A DNA stretch of 43,344 nucleotides from Burkholderiales bacterium (GCA_947453625.1 CANGHK010000044.1:1-43344); one strand, 5' to 3'. Counted from the stretch's first letter, positions 24,967-34,651 are shown. The notes: generated by a model not told the origin, from the letters alone. Translations and numbers: made by a program.

Positions 24967-27900
24967 CCCAGACATCAACCCAGACGCCAACCCAGACCCT
25001 GGACGCGCTGCGCTTTCCGCTCTGGGGCAGCCGCCTGATCGAGGCCAGCGCCGGCACCGGCAAGACCTGGACCATCGCCGCGCTCTACCTGCGGCTGGTG
25101 CTGGGCCATGGCGGCGAGGCTGGTTTCAGCCGGCCGCTGCTGCCGTCCGAGATCCTGGTGATGACCTTCACCCGGGCCGCCACGCGCGAGCTGTCGGACC
25201 GCATCCGCAGCCGGCTGCTGGCCGCGGCACGCTGCTTTCGCGGCGAGCCCGGCGAGGCCGACGCGCTGCTGACCGCGCTGCTGGAGGACTACCCCGAAGG
25301 CGAGTCGCGCAGCGCCGCCGCCTGGCGGCTGGCGATGGCCGCCGAGGGCATGGACGACGCGGCGGTGCACACCATCGACGCCTGGTGCCAGCGCATGCTG
25401 CGTGAGCATGCTTTCGACAGCGGCAGCCTGTTCGACGAGGAGCTCGACGCCAACGAGCAGGCGATGCGCGAGGAGGCCGCGCGCGATTACTGGCGCGCCC
25501 AGCTCTACCCGCTGTCCAGCCCGGCCTGGGACGTGGCGCTGGGGGTCTGGCGCGATGTCCAGGCACTGGCCGACGACGCCTGGCATCTGGGCGAGCAGGC
25601 GCTGGTCGATGGCGACGCCGGCCAGGGCAGCCTGGGCGGGTTGATCGCGCAGTTGACGGCGCAGCGGGTGCGCGACTTCGCCGCGCTGAAGACCGGCTGG
25701 TCGCAGCGCGCCGGCGAGATCAAGGCCTGGCTGGCCGCCCGACTGGCTGAGAAGAACTGCGTGTTCGACAAGCGCAAGCTGGCCGAGCGCCACACCAGCG
25801 CCTGGCTGGCGACGCTGGCGGCCTGGGCCGAGGGCCTGGCCACCGAGCCGCCCGACCTGAAGACCGGCCAGCACCGCCTGACGCCCGACGGCATCCAGGA
25901 TGCGCTCAAGCCTGGGCTGTGGGTGGACCTGCCGCCGCATTTCGAGGCCTTCGGCCAGCTGATGGCCGCGCTGGCCGCGCTCGAGCCGTTGGCCAACCGG
26001 CTGCGCCTGCATGCCGCGGCCTGCATCGCCCAGCGCCTGGCGGCGCTGAAGGCACAGGCTGGCACCTTCGGCTTTGCCGACCTGCTGAACCGGCTCGACC
26101 GCGCGCTGGCCGACCCGGCGCCGGGCAACGCCGCCGCGCGCTTGCGCGAGCGCATGGTGGCCCAGTACCCGGTGGCGCTGGTCGACGAGTTCCAGGACAC
26201 CTCGCCGGTGCAGTCGCGCATCTTCGACAGCCTCTACCGCATCGCCGACAACGACCCTGCCAGCGCGCTGCTGCTGATCGGCGACCCCAAGCAGTCGATT
26301 TACGGCTTCCGTGGCGCCGACATCCACAGCTACCTGACGGTGCGCCAACTCACGGTCGGCCGCCATTACCTGCTGGGCACCAACCACCGTTCGACCCAGG
26401 CGCTGGTCGGGGCGGTCAACCAGGTCTTCGAGCAGGCCGAGGCGCGCGCCGGTGCCGGGGCTTTCCTGTTCCGCGGCGACGGCGCGGTGGCGGACGGCGA
26501 CCCGCTGCCCTTCGAGTCAGTCCAGGCCCGCGGCCGGCCCGAGACCTTCGTCAGCGCCGCCGGGCCGGTGCCGGCGCTGACCCTGACGATCGACACCCAC
26601 CTGCTCGACGGCCTCAACAGCCAGCGCCAGTTCGCCGCGCGCTGCGCCGAGCAGATCACGGGCTGGCTCAACGACGACCAGGCCGGCTTCGACCACCCCG
26701 AGACCGGCTTCACCCGGCTGCGGCCGGCCGACATCGCGGTGCTGGTGCGCACCGGCCGCGAAGCCGACGCGGTCCGCCACGAACTGCGCCGCCGCGGCGT
26801 GGCCTCGGTCTACCTGTCGGACAAGGATTCAGTCTTCAGCAGCGACGAGGCCGGCGACCTGCTGCGCTGGCTGCAGGCCGTGGCCGCGCCGCGCGACATG
26901 CGGCTGGTGCGCGCCGCGCTCGCCACCCGCATGATCGGCCTGTCGCTGGACGAGTTGCTGCGGCTGGCCAGCGACGAGCAGGTGTTCGATTGGCGCAGCG
27001 AGCAGTTGCGCCAGCTGCAAGTCGTCTGGCAAAGCCAGGGCGTGCTGACGATGCTGCGCCAGACCCTGCACCGGCTGGATTTGCCGGTGCGCTGGCTGGG
27101 CGGCGCAGCGCCTGGCGACGCGGAGGCGGGCGACGCGGAGGCGGGCGAAGCCGCCGTCCCGGCCAGGCCTGACGGCGAGCGCCGTCTCACCAACCTGCTG
27201 CACCTGGCCGAACTGCTGCAGGCCGCCAGCGCCCAGGTCGACGGTGAGCAGGCGCTGATCCGCTGGCTGGCGGGCCAGATCGCCGCCGCCTCGGCCGCCG
27301 GCGACGAGCAGATTGTCAGGCTGGAAAGCGACGCCGACCTGGTCAAGGTGGTCACGGTGCACAAGTCCAAGGGCCTGGAGTACCCGCTGGTCCTGCTGCC
27401 CTTTGCCTGCAGCTTCAGGCCGGTGACCCGGGCGCGCGCGCCCTTCGTCTCGCTGGTCGACGCGCAGGGCCGGCGCCAGCTGGTGCTGCAGCCCAATGCC
27501 GAGCAGATCGCCGCTGCCGACCGCGAGCGCCTGCGCGAGGACCTGCGCCTGCTCTACGTCGCGTTGACGCGCGCCCGCCATGCGCTGTGGGTCGGCTTCG
27601 CGGCGCTCAAGACCGGCAACAGCGCCGAGTGCACGTCGCACCGCAGCGCCATCGGCAGCCTGCTGTGCGGCCCCGACGCGCTGCTGCCCGACGCGCTGGC
27701 CGGCCGCATTGCGCTGGCCACGGCCGGCTGCGCCGACATCGCCGTGCAGCGCGCCGAGCCGGCCAGCGCCATTCGATGCAGCGCGCTGCGCCCGCGCGGC
27801 GCGGCCACGCCGTTGCGCGCGCCCGCGCCCTATGCCGCCCGCTTCGAGCGCCAGTGGACCGTGGCCAGCTACTCGGGTCTGGTGCGCGATCTGGTCAGCA

Positions 27901-28754
27901 CCGGCCCGCCGGCCTGGAACGGCGTCGTGCTGCGCGACGATGAGTCGCTGGCGCCGGCCGAGGACGCGCCGCGCGCCGCGGATGTCGGGCCGGCAGGTGC
28001 TGGTGCGGGTCCGGCCGAGCCGACCCTGCCGCCCTGGCACCGCTTTGCGCGCGGCGCGCTGGCCGGCAACTTCCTGCACGACCAACTGGAATGGCTGGCC
28101 GAAGAAGGCTTTGCGCTGGCGCGCCGGCCGGCCTTGCTGGCGCCGCTGCAGCGCCGCTGCGAGCGCGCCGGCTGGGGCCGCTGGGCCGACGACGTGGCGG
28201 TCTGGCTGACCGATCTGGTGCAGACCCCGCTGCCGCCGGTGGGCGCCGCACTGCAAGACCTGGGCACGCTGCTGCCCGAGATGGAGTTCTGGTTCCCCAG
28301 CGACGGCCTGGTGACGGGCCGGGTCGACGCGCTGTGCCGGGCCCACCTGCTGGGCGGGCGCGACCGGCCGGTGCTGCCCGAGCGCGCGCTGCGCGGCATG
28401 TTGATGGGCTTTGCCGACCTGGTGTTCGAGCAGGGCGGGCGCTACTGGGTGCTCGACCACAAGTCCAACCACCTGGGCGACCAGGACGCCGACTACGGCG
28501 CCGACGCGCTGGAGGCCGCGATGGCCAGCCACCGCTACGACGTGCAGGGCGCCCTCTACCTGCTGGCGCTGCACCGCCTGCTGCGGTCCCGGTTGGGCGC
28601 GGCCTACGACCCGGCGCGCCAGTTGGGCGGCGCGGTCTACCTCTTCCTGCGCGGCCTGCATGGGCCGGTGGCCGGCTGCTGCCACCTGCCGGCACCGCTG
28701 GCGCTGCTCGATGCGCTGGACGCGATGCTCGGCCAGGCAGGGGAGGCGGCGTGA
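24963..28754 (+). CDS. recB: Exodeoxyribonuclease V beta subunit RecB
   Basis: A 1263-residue RecB, the 3'-5' helicase and nuclease subunit of RecBCD. Walker A is ASAGTGKTW (about 28-36) and motif II reads VDEFQDTSPVQ (about 406). Motif VI is near LLYVALTRARHALW. The C-terminal nuclease domain has GFADLVFEQGGRYWVLDHKSN (about 1148-1168), the D...D-x-K centre of RecB-family nucleases. The ATG overlaps the recC stop, so the long upstream extension of the open frame is a shadow of recC. A short duplicated stretch (GDAEAGDAEAGEA, about 719-731) is probably replication slippage in a linker. Stop overlaps recD by one base. Confidence 0.94.
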   Translation: MTQTSTQTPTQTLDALRFPLWGSRLIEASAGTGKTWTIAALYLRLVLGHGGEAGFSRPLLPSEILVMTFTRAATRELSDRIRSRLLAAARCFRGEPGEADALLTALLEDYPEGESRSAAAWRLAMAAEGMDDAAVHTIDAWCQRMLREHAFDSGSLFDEELDANEQAMREEAARDYWRAQLYPLSSPAWDVALGVWRDVQALADDAWHLGEQALVDGDAGQGSLGGLIAQLTAQRVRDFAALKTGWSQRAGEIKAWLAARLAEKNCVFDKRKLAERHTSAWLATLAAWAEGLATEPPDLKTGQHRLTPDGIQDALKPGLWVDLPPHFEAFGQLMAALAALEPLANRLRLHAAACIAQRLAALKAQAGTFGFADLLNRLDRALADPAPGNAAARLRERMVAQYPVALVDEFQDTSPVQSRIFDSLYRIADNDPASALLLIGDPKQSIYGFRGADIHSYLTVRQLTVGRHYLLGTNHRSTQALVGAVNQVFEQAEARAGAGAFLFRGDGAVADGDPLPFESVQARGRPETFVSAAGPVPALTLTIDTHLLDGLNSQRQFAARCAEQITGWLNDDQAGFDHPETGFTRLRPADIAVLVRTGREADAVRHELRRRGVASVYLSDKDSVFSSDEAGDLLRWLQAVAAPRDMRLVRAALATRMIGLSLDELLRLASDEQVFDWRSEQLRQLQVVWQSQGVLTMLRQTLHRLDLPVRWLGGAAPGDAEAGDAEAGEAAVPARPDGERRLTNLLHLAELLQAASAQVDGEQALIRWLAGQIAAASAAGDEQIVRLESDADLVKVVTVHKSKGLEYPLVLLPFACSFRPVTRARAPFVSLVDAQGRRQLVLQPNAEQIAAADRERLREDLRLLYVALTRARHALWVGFAALKTGNSAECTSHRSAIGSLLCGPDALLPDALAGRIALATAGCADIAVQRAEPASAIRCSALRPRGAATPLRAPAPYAARFERQWTVASYSGLVRDLVSTGPPAWNGVVLRDDESLAPAEDAPRAADVGPAGAGAGPAEPTLPPWHRFARGALAGNFLHDQLEWLAEEGFALARRPALLAPLQRRCERAGWGRWADDVAVWLTDLVQTPLPPVGAALQDLGTLLPEMEFWFPSDGLVTGRVDALCRAHLLGGRDRPVLPERALRGMLMGFADLVFEQGGRYWVLDHKSNHLGDQDADYGADALEAAMASHRYDVQGALYLLALHRLLRSRLGAAYDPARQLGGAVYLFLRGLHGPVAGCCHLPAPLALLDALDAMLGQAGEAA

Positions 28755-30844
28755 TGACGCTGGCCATGCCGTCTTCTGAGTCGACCGCGCTGCTGGCCAC
28801 GCTGCAGGACTGGAGCGAGCAGGGCTGGCTGCGCCGGCTCGACCATGCGCTGGCGCGCTTCTGCGCCGAGCTTTGTCCGCAGGCCCCGCCCCTGGTGCTG
28901 ATGGCCAGCGCGCTGCTGGCGCATCTGGAAGGCCAGGGCCACAGCTGCCTGGGCCTGGCCGACCTGCTGCGCAAGCCGGCCGACCTGCTGGGCTGGGCGG
29001 CGGCGCCCGCGGCGGCGCTGGACATGACGCTGAAAGCGTTGCCCGCCGACCCCGAGGCCTGGCGGGCGGCGCTGCGGGCCAGCCCACTGGTGATGCTCGA
29101 TGAGCCGGGCGCAGCCGCGCCGACCTCGCTGACCCCGCTGGTGCTGCGCGGCGACAAGCTCTACCTGCGGCGTTACTGGGGCTACGAGCGGCGGGTGGCG
29201 GCCCAGGTGCTGCAGCGCGGCGCGGCCTTCGAGGCGGTGGATCCGGTCGCCGCACGGGGCTGGCTGGACCTGCTGTTTCCGGCGCCCGAAGCGGTGGCGG
29301 ATGCCGCCGCTGCCGAGCCGCCCGTCGACTGGCAGAAAGTGGCCTGCGGCGTGGCCTTGCGCGGCCGCTTCTCGGTCATCACCGGCGGCCCCGGCACCGG
29401 CAAGACTTACACCGTGGCGCGGCTGCTGGCGCTGCTGCTGGCGGTCTCGCCGGCGCCCGAGCGGCTGCGCGTGGCCCTGGCCGCGCCCACTGGCAAGGCC
29501 GCGGCGCGGCTCAAGCAATCGATCGCCGCCGCGCTCGACGGCCTGCAGCCCGCGCTGGGCGACCGCCTGCCGCTGCGCCAACTGGCGGGTCAGCTCGGCG
29601 CGGCCCGCACCCTGCATTCGCTGCTCGGCGCCCGGCCCGACACGCGCCGATTCCGCTTCGACGCCGCCCACCCGCTGGAGATCGACCTGCTGATCGTCGA
29701 CGAGGCCTCGATGGTCCACCTCGAGATGATGGCCGCGCTGCTGGAGGCCTTGCCGGCCGCGGCGCGGGTGGTGTTTCTGGGCGACAAGGACCAGCTCGCG
29801 TCGGTCGAGGCCGGCGCGGTGCTGGGCGATTTGTGCCGCCATGCCGAGGCCGGCCGCTACCAGCCGGCGACGGCGGCATTTGTTGCTTCAGTCACCGGCC
29901 AGACCCTGCCGCCGCAGTTCGTGCGCGGCGGCCCGGCGCTGGCCCAGCAGACGGTGATGCTGCGCCAGAGCCGGCGCTTCGGCGGGCCTATCGGCCAGCT
30001 GGCGCTGGCGGTCAACGCCGGCGACGCATCAGCCGCCGCCCGGCTGCTTCGGCCAGGCGCGGCCCAGGCTGGCGGCGCGCCGGTGCTGGGGCTGGACGCG
30101 GCGTCGCCCGCAGTGGTGGTCAGGCTGGCCCTGCATGGCCGGCCCGGCGCCGAGGGCGGTTACCGGCGCTATCTCGAGACCCTGAAGGCCAGGCCGGCGT
30201 CGGCCGACCCGGCGGCCCATGCCACCTGGGTGCAGTCCGTGCTGGCCGATTTCGACCGCTTCCGCCTGCTCTGCGCGGTGCGCGAGGGCGACTGGGGCGC
30301 TGCCGGCCTGAACCTGGCGGTCGAGCGCGCGCTGGCCGACCAGGGCTGGCTGGCCCGGCGCGGCGAGTGGTACGAGGGCCGGCCGGTGATGGTCACGCGC
30401 AACGACGCGGCGGTCGGTGTCTTCAACGGCGACATCGGCATCGTGCTGCGGCCAGCGGACGCCGGCGCGCCGTTGCGCGCCTGGTTTGCCGACGGTCCCG
30501 CGCTGCGCTCGGTCGGCGTCAGCCGGCTGGCCGATGTCGAGACGGCGTTCGCGATGACGGTGCACAAGGCCCAAGGCTCGGAGTTCGACCACACCGTGCT
30601 GGTGCTGCCCAGGGAGACTAGCCGGGCCCTGACCCGCGAGCTGGTCTACACCGGCATCACCCGGGCGCGCAGCGCCTTCACGCTGGTGTCGGGCCGGCCC
30701 GAGGCGCTGCGCTCGGCGCTGGGGCGGCGCACCCGACGCAGCAGCGGACTGCTCGAACGGCTGGGCGATGAGGCGGCCCTGGCTGATGACCTGCCTGGCG
30801 TTGAACTGACGGGCGACGACCCGCCCGCCGACGATCGCTGTTGA
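28754..30844 (+). CDS. recD: Exodeoxyribonuclease V alpha subunit RecD
   Basis: A 696-residue SF1B helicase, the 5'-3' motor of RecBCD. Walker A GGPGTGKTYT is at about 211-220 and Walker B LLIVDEASMV at about 313-322. The C-terminal motif VHKAQGSEFDHTVLVLP is followed by TRELVYTGITRAR. The N-terminal RecB-binding region (about 1-190) is less conserved. The ATG at 28754 shares its first base with the recB stop (TGATG), giving a tightly coupled recC-recB-recD operon. A CCCGAG-CA-CTCGGG hairpin lies 33 nt after the stop. Confidence 0.94.
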   Translation: MTLAMPSSESTALLATLQDWSEQGWLRRLDHALARFCAELCPQAPPLVLMASALLAHLEGQGHSCLGLADLLRKPADLLGWAAAPAAALDMTLKALPADPEAWRAALRASPLVMLDEPGAAAPTSLTPLVLRGDKLYLRRYWGYERRVAAQVLQRGAAFEAVDPVAARGWLDLLFPAPEAVADAAAAEPPVDWQKVACGVALRGRFSVITGGPGTGKTYTVARLLALLLAVSPAPERLRVALAAPTGKAAARLKQSIAAALDGLQPALGDRLPLRQLAGQLGAARTLHSLLGARPDTRRFRFDAAHPLEIDLLIVDEASMVHLEMMAALLEALPAAARVVFLGDKDQLASVEAGAVLGDLCRHAEAGRYQPATAAFVASVTGQTLPPQFVRGGPALAQQTVMLRQSRRFGGPIGQLALAVNAGDASAAARLLRPGAAQAGGAPVLGLDAASPAVVVRLALHGRPGAEGGYRRYLETLKARPASADPAAHATWVQSVLADFDRFRLLCAVREGDWGAAGLNLAVERALADQGWLARRGEWYEGRPVMVTRNDAAVGVFNGDIGIVLRPADAGAPLRAWFADGPALRSVGVSRLADVETAFAMTVHKAQGSEFDHTVLVLPRETSRALTRELVYTGITRARSAFTLVSGRPEALRSALGRRTRRSSGLLERLGDEAALADDLPGVELTGDDPPADDRC

Positions 30845-30877
30845 CGCCTTGGCCCGCGGAGGCAGAGGCTTGTCTCA

Positions 30878-30891
30878 CCCGAGCACTCGGG
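30878..30891 (+). terminator. Possible terminator hairpin after recD
   Basis: CCCGAG-CA-CTCGGG forms a perfect 6-bp stem 33 nt downstream of the recD stop. No T-tract follows, so confidence is low. Confidence 0.3.
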
Positions 30892-31108
30892 CGGCCTGTC
30901 CGGCGCGGTGAGCCAGGGCTGGCGCAGCGCGGTCAAAGCGCCGGGCGGCGCAGCCCGCTTGTCTTGGGTATCAATGCGCGTACCATCGGCGACTGATCCC
31001 TCGATCCCCGGGCGCCTCTTTCGCCCCGCGAATTGCCGGCGTCAGCTGTTTTCCTCCGCAAGCCGCGGGCATCCCGTCTCTCGGCGGATGACGGCGCAAG
31101 GAGTAGCC

Positions 31109-31384
31109 ATGAGCACTGTTCCAGACCGGCGGCCCAAGCCGATCAGCGGATTGGCGGCAGACACCGCCAGCGGCGCCAGTCAAGCCGGGCCGCCGTCCGC
31201 CGGCATCGCCCCGAATCGATCGAGACGGGCAGGCGACAGGGCCGTGCCGCCCTGGTCGCGTGACCCGTCCCAGCCCGCGCCGACCTGGTGGCTGGAGTCG
31301 CGGGCTGAAATCGCCCGCCAGGAACTCGAACGCGCGGAAGAGCCTGCGCGCGCGGCCAAGGCGGGCCAGAAGCAGGGCGAATAG
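31109..31384 (+). CDS. Small hypothetical protein
   Basis: A 91-residue frame starting at ATG 31109 with AAGGAG 5 nt upstream, which is the main support for it being real. The first 60 residues are Pro/Ser/Arg-rich and probably disordered. The last 30 (WWLESRAEIARQELERAEEPARAAKAG) would form an amphipathic, highly charged helix. I do not recognise a family. It lies alone between recD and a convergent cytochrome b561 gene, so context gives no function. Confidence 0.5.
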   Translation: MSTVPDRRPKPISGLAADTASGASQAGPPSAGIAPNRSRRAGDRAVPPWSRDPSQPAPTWWLESRAEIARQELERAEEPARAAKAGQKQGE

Positions 31385-31431
31385 TTCCAATAGGCAGGAA
31401 TACGCCGCAGGTCGGTGCCGCCGCCCCTGCG

Positions 31432-32007
31432 TCAGGGTGAGCGCGGCGTCGATCGGCCCCAGCCCATGCGCTGCAGCACGCTGTCGCGGTCGATAAACCG
31501 GTGCTTCAGCGCGCCCAGCACATGCAAGGCCAGCCCCGCCACCAGCACCCAGACCAGCACCGAATGCAGGCCGAAGAACCACTCTGCCTGGTCGTGGTCG
31601 GGCAAGGCCCAGCGCGGTGTGGGCAGTCCGAACCAGGCAACGCCCGACTTGCTGTACGACGCTCCGAGGAAACCGGCGATCGGTATCAGGACCATCACGC
31701 CGTAGAGCAGGCCTTGCACGGCTTTCGCCAGTTTGTCCTGCCAGGTCGGACTGGCAGGCGCCGGCGCCTTGCTGCCCGGGCCCAGTCGCCAGGCCAGGCG
31801 CAGCACGACGAGCAGCGCCACCACCAGACCGACCGACTTGTGCTGGTCGAAGTACCAACTGCTGCCCGGGGTGTCTTCGATAGCCATCATGTACCAGCCG
31901 ACAGCGGCCATGCCGGTGATCAGCAAGGCCAGCGTCCAGTGCAGGGCGACGGTGGGGCGGTCGTGACGCCAGGGCGGGGTCGGTTGGGGGTCTGGGCTAG
32001 GGTTCAT
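31432..32007 (-). CDS. Cytochrome b561 (CybB family)
   Basis: A 191-residue inner-membrane di-heme cytochrome. Four transmembrane helices are visible (about 18-42, 56-75, 97-117, 146-168). Candidate heme ligands are H23 (ALHW), H56 (DQHKSVG), H148 (GLHSV) and H162 (ALHVLGALKH), the usual pattern. DQHKSVGL and the ending LGALKHRFIDRD are family signatures. Proteins of this family oxidise quinol and can act as superoxide:quinone oxidoreductases. It is followed on the same strand by DUF4337 and CorA-like genes, but spacing (84 nt) does not require an operon. Confidence 0.92.
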   Translation of the reverse strand: MNPSPDPQPTPPWRHDRPTVALHWTLALLITGMAAVGWYMMAIEDTPGSSWYFDQHKSVGLVVALLVVLRLAWRLGPGSKAPAPASPTWQDKLAKAVQGLLYGVMVLIPIAGFLGASYSKSGVAWFGLPTPRWALPDHDQAEWFFGLHSVLVWVLVAGLALHVLGALKHRFIDRDSVLQRMGWGRSTPRSP

Positions 32008-32091
32008 GGGGGTGTGTGGGCGCGGGGCCCTGTGGAAGGGACAGTGCGGCAGGTCCGCGGGCTGACAGGCCGTCGCGGCGCAAGCGATGGA

Positions 32092-32697
32092 TCAGGACAG
32101 CAGGCGCACCAGCGCCGTCGGGTGGATGGCCAGGCCGGCCAGCCCGGCCACGCCCATCAGCACGCCGAACAGCGTGGGCAGCAGCGAGGCCCAGTACAGC
32201 AGCCACAGCCGGGTCAGCGCGGTGACCGCCAGCATCGCGATGGCGATCGCGACCAGCGCATCCGACAGGTCGAACTGGTCGTCGCGGTAATTCAGCGCGT
32301 CGTAGGTGAGCTGGTCCTGCTCGGCCTGAAGCTTCATCTCGGCCTTCTTGCGCGCCTGCTCCTCGGCCAGGGCGCGGTAGCGGGCGATCGCCGCGTCATG
32401 CGCCGGCAGCGCTGACGGCGCCGCGCTGAGCCGGGCCAGTTCGATCTGGGTCAGCGTGGCTTCGGCCACCTCCTGCCGCAGGTTGCGCGCCTGGTAATAG
32501 GCCCAGTGGTCGAGCTTGTCGGCCTGGGCCTGCTGCATGCCCTGGACGATGTTGTCGTCCTTGACCTTGCAGATGCCCATGAAGGTGGCCAGCAAGGCCA
32601 CGGTGATCGCCACCGCGGCGTTCAGGCGGGCGCTGCGGGCCTCGATCGCGCCGCTGTCGGGGGATCTCGGCAGCAGGTCGTTGGGGTCTATGTCCAT
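32092..32697 (-). CDS. DUF4337 membrane protein
   Basis: A 201-residue protein matching DUF4337. An N-terminal helix, VAITVALLATFMGICKVKDDNI, is followed by the conserved DKLDHWAYYQARN. A long charged coiled-coil-like segment (about 70-130) leads to two C-terminal transmembrane helices (144-164 and 168-190). The function of the family is unknown. It lies 32 nt downstream of the CorA-like gene on the same strand, so the two are probably co-transcribed. Confidence 0.85.
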   Translation of the reverse strand: MDIDPNDLLPRSPDSGAIEARSARLNAAVAITVALLATFMGICKVKDDNIVQGMQQAQADKLDHWAYYQARNLRQEVAEATLTQIELARLSAAPSALPAHDAAIARYRALAEEQARKKAEMKLQAEQDQLTYDALNYRDDQFDLSDALVAIAIAMLAVTALTRLWLLYWASLLPTLFGVLMGVAGLAGLAIHPTALVRLLS

Positions 32698-32729
32698 GGG
32701 GTCTCGTTCTGGGGCTGCGGCGCCACAGT

Positions 32730-33776
32730 TCAGCCGCGGTCGCGCTTGCGGAAAGCCAGCCAGCCGGCGACCACGGTGAAGGTCAGCACGATCATCATCA
32801 CGATCAGGAAGCCATGCTCGTGGGTGGCGAGCGGGATGCCGCCCACGTTCATGCCCAGCAGGCCGGCGATGATGTTGATCGGCAGCGCCAGCACCGTGAC
32901 CACCGTCAAGGTGAACAGGCTGCGGTTGGTCTGCTCGCCCACCTGCGCGGCGATCTCTTCCTGCAGCAGCTTGATGCGCTCCTGCAGCGCGGCCAGGTCG
33001 CGCAGCACGAGCGAGAACTCCTCGGTCGACTGGCGCAACTCGTCCAGGTCATGCGGCGCGATCCAGGGCGGCGGCTGGCGCAGCAGCCGGAACAGCGATC
33101 CGGGCTCGGGCGCCAGCAGGCGTTGCAGCCGCACCAGCACGCGACGCAGCTTGCCCAGGTCGGCGCGCTTGCGCTGCAGGCGGCCGAGTTGCAGGCTGTC
33201 CTCGACGGCGTCGACCTGCAGCGTGGCCTCGCGCACGATGCGCACCAGCACGTCGCCCTGGTCGTGCAGCAGGTGGTTGAGCAGCGTCACCGACGAATCG
33301 AAGCGGCAACCCTCCTTGACGGCCTGGCGCAGCCGGTCTATCGAGCGCAGCGGGTGGGTGCGGGCACTCACCGCCACCCGCTGGTTGACTGTCATCCAGA
33401 GCGAGGCGATTTCCGAAGGTTCGAAGGAGAACTCGAAAGCGACGTCGTTGACGACGGCGATCAGGTGGTCGGATGCGTCCTCGATGCGGGTCGATCGCGA
33501 GCCCTCTTTCAGCGCTTCGTAGAACTCGGGCGCGAGCGTGAGCTGGCTGCGCATCCAGCGCTCGGCCGCGGCATCGGCCAGGTTGAAGTGCAGCCAGATG
33601 AAGGCCTGGCTGCCCTGCGCCGGCGGCTGGGCCAGCCAGGCCAGTGCCTCGTCGAGCGTGATGGGCCGGCCCGCCGCATCGGCGGTGAACAGGTAGCCGC
33701 AGATCAAGCCGTTGCGGTCCGATCCGTAGCTGGGGGCGAGGTTCAGGCTGTCCATGGGCGTGATTGTGGCCTGCAA
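32730..33776 (-). CDS. CorA/ZntB-family divalent cation transporter
   Basis: A 348-residue protein with a large cytoplasmic N-terminal domain (WLHFNLAD near residue 60), a long helix (about 215-285) and two C-terminal transmembrane helices. The pore signature is GMNVGG (308-313); the GMN motif is the CorA/MIT selectivity loop, and the NVGG extension is more typical of ZntB-like members. ZntB moves Zn2+ with protons, whereas CorA imports Mg2+; the motif leans to ZntB but does not decide. The start may be 33776 (M1) or the second Met at 33755. It is divergent from the PEP-domain pseudogene. Confidence 0.9.
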   Translation of the reverse strand: MQATITPMDSLNLAPSYGSDRNGLICGYLFTADAAGRPITLDEALAWLAQPPAQGSQAFIWLHFNLADAAAERWMRSQLTLAPEFYEALKEGSRSTRIEDASDHLIAVVNDVAFEFSFEPSEIASLWMTVNQRVAVSARTHPLRSIDRLRQAVKEGCRFDSSVTLLNHLLHDQGDVLVRIVREATLQVDAVEDSLQLGRLQRKRADLGKLRRVLVRLQRLLAPEPGSLFRLLRQPPPWIAPHDLDELRQSTEEFSLVLRDLAALQERIKLLQEEIAAQVGEQTNRSLFTLTVVTVLALPINIIAGLLGMNVGGIPLATHEHGFLIVMMIVLTFTVVAGWLAFRKRDRG

Positions 33777-33842
33777 GGCGGTCCCGGCAAGGGCCGTCTG
33801 TGCAATTGAGCGAGCGCAAACCGGATGCGGGTCGCCCGTCCG

Positions 33843-33860
33843 GTGTCACCGCTTTGTCAT
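33843..33860 (+). promoter_or_regulatory. PHO-box-like site upstream of the PEP-domain pseudogene
   Basis: GTGTCAC-CGCT-TTGTCAT: two 7-mers 11 bp apart with a 4-nt spacer, close to the PhoB consensus (CTGTCAT repeats). CACAGT lies 10 nt downstream in the -10 position. It is oriented toward 33905. Confidence 0.55.
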
Positions 33861-33904
33861 GCAGTCTTTCCACAGTGGACAGTTTCCACCCGGAAAGAGT
33901 CGTG

Positions 33905-34371
33905 ATGAACAAGCAGGATGCGGTTGCGTCGCTCGGCCAGTTGTCCTTGTTGCAGCCAGCACGGGTACGGGCCGCGCTCAAGGCCAATGACCGGATCAAG
34001 CTTTACTTGACCTTGTTGCAGGCCGCTGGCGCGCAGGCCGCGGCGCCCGACCGTGCTGTGCTCGACCTGTCGCGCGAGATCGCCGCCGCGGCCATCGCCC
34101 CGGGTGCTCGACGAGGCCGCCGCCCGGCGCCCGCACCTCGCACGCCGCCGTGGTGGCGCGCCAGCTCGGCAAGGTCTGTCTGGTGGGCTGCGAGGCGCTG
34201 CGCATCGATCTGAGCCGGCGCACCGTGACGCTGGCAGAGCATTTGCTGGCCGAGGGCGAACTTCTGACGCTGGACGGCAACACCGGTGCGGTGTATTCGG
34301 GCTTTGCGCAGACCATCAGCGCGCCGCCCGCGGATCTGATGCTGCGCCTGGCCGCGCTGCGTGCCCCGTGA
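33905..34371 (+). pseudogene. PEP-utilising mobile-domain protein, frameshifted
   Basis: From ATG 33905 the frame reads MNKQDAVASLGQLSLLQPARV and LKANDRIKLYLTLLQAA, and stays coherent to about 34090 (SREIAAAAIA). A second frame then carries VLDEAAA, and a third, from about 34126, reads GARTSHAAVVARQLGK, VCLVGCEAL, EGELLTLDGNTGAVYSG. The latter is the phosphohistidine swivelling domain of PEP synthase/PPDK-type enzymes; TSHAAVVAR includes the family's active His. Together they would make a roughly 155-residue standalone protein, interrupted by one or two small indels between 34090 and 34130. It is either a real pseudogene or a sequencing error. It has its own PHO-box-like site. Confidence 0.6.
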
Positions 34372-34423
34372 GCGTCCACTGCGCGCTGCCCTGGTGGGCA
34401 GGCCGGGCGAGTCCGCCGCGGAC

Positions 34424-34651
34424 TCAGGACAGCAGTTGGTAGTCCTGCACCAGGGTGTAGGACTGGTGGTCGTCCAGGGTCAACTTGCAGCGCTGGCCGG
34501 GATGCATTCCGTCCAGGCCCGGCCCCTTGGTGCTGCGGGTGATGACCCAGGTGCGATCGCTGTCGTCCACCAGATAGGCCAAGCCAAATTTCGGCAGCGT
34601 CTCATGGACTGTCGCCGTTACGCATTTCTCTGAAAATTGTTGAACAACCAT
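34424..34651 (-). CDS. Small conserved-looking hypothetical protein
   Basis: A 75-residue soluble protein, from ATG 34651. It looks beta-rich: VTATVHETLPKFGLAYLVDDSDRTWVITRS, then GLDGMHPGQRCKLTLDDH and VQDYQLL. The arrangement suggests a small beta-barrel of the OB/TRAM sort, but I cannot place it in a family. A GGGGG run 6 nt before the ATG may serve as ribosome-binding site. It is divergent from the glycosyltransferase gene with a shared 190-bp control region. Confidence 0.6.
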   Translation of the reverse strand: MVVQQFSEKCVTATVHETLPKFGLAYLVDDSDRTWVITRSTKGPGLDGMHPGQRCKLTLDDHQSYTLVQDYQLLS

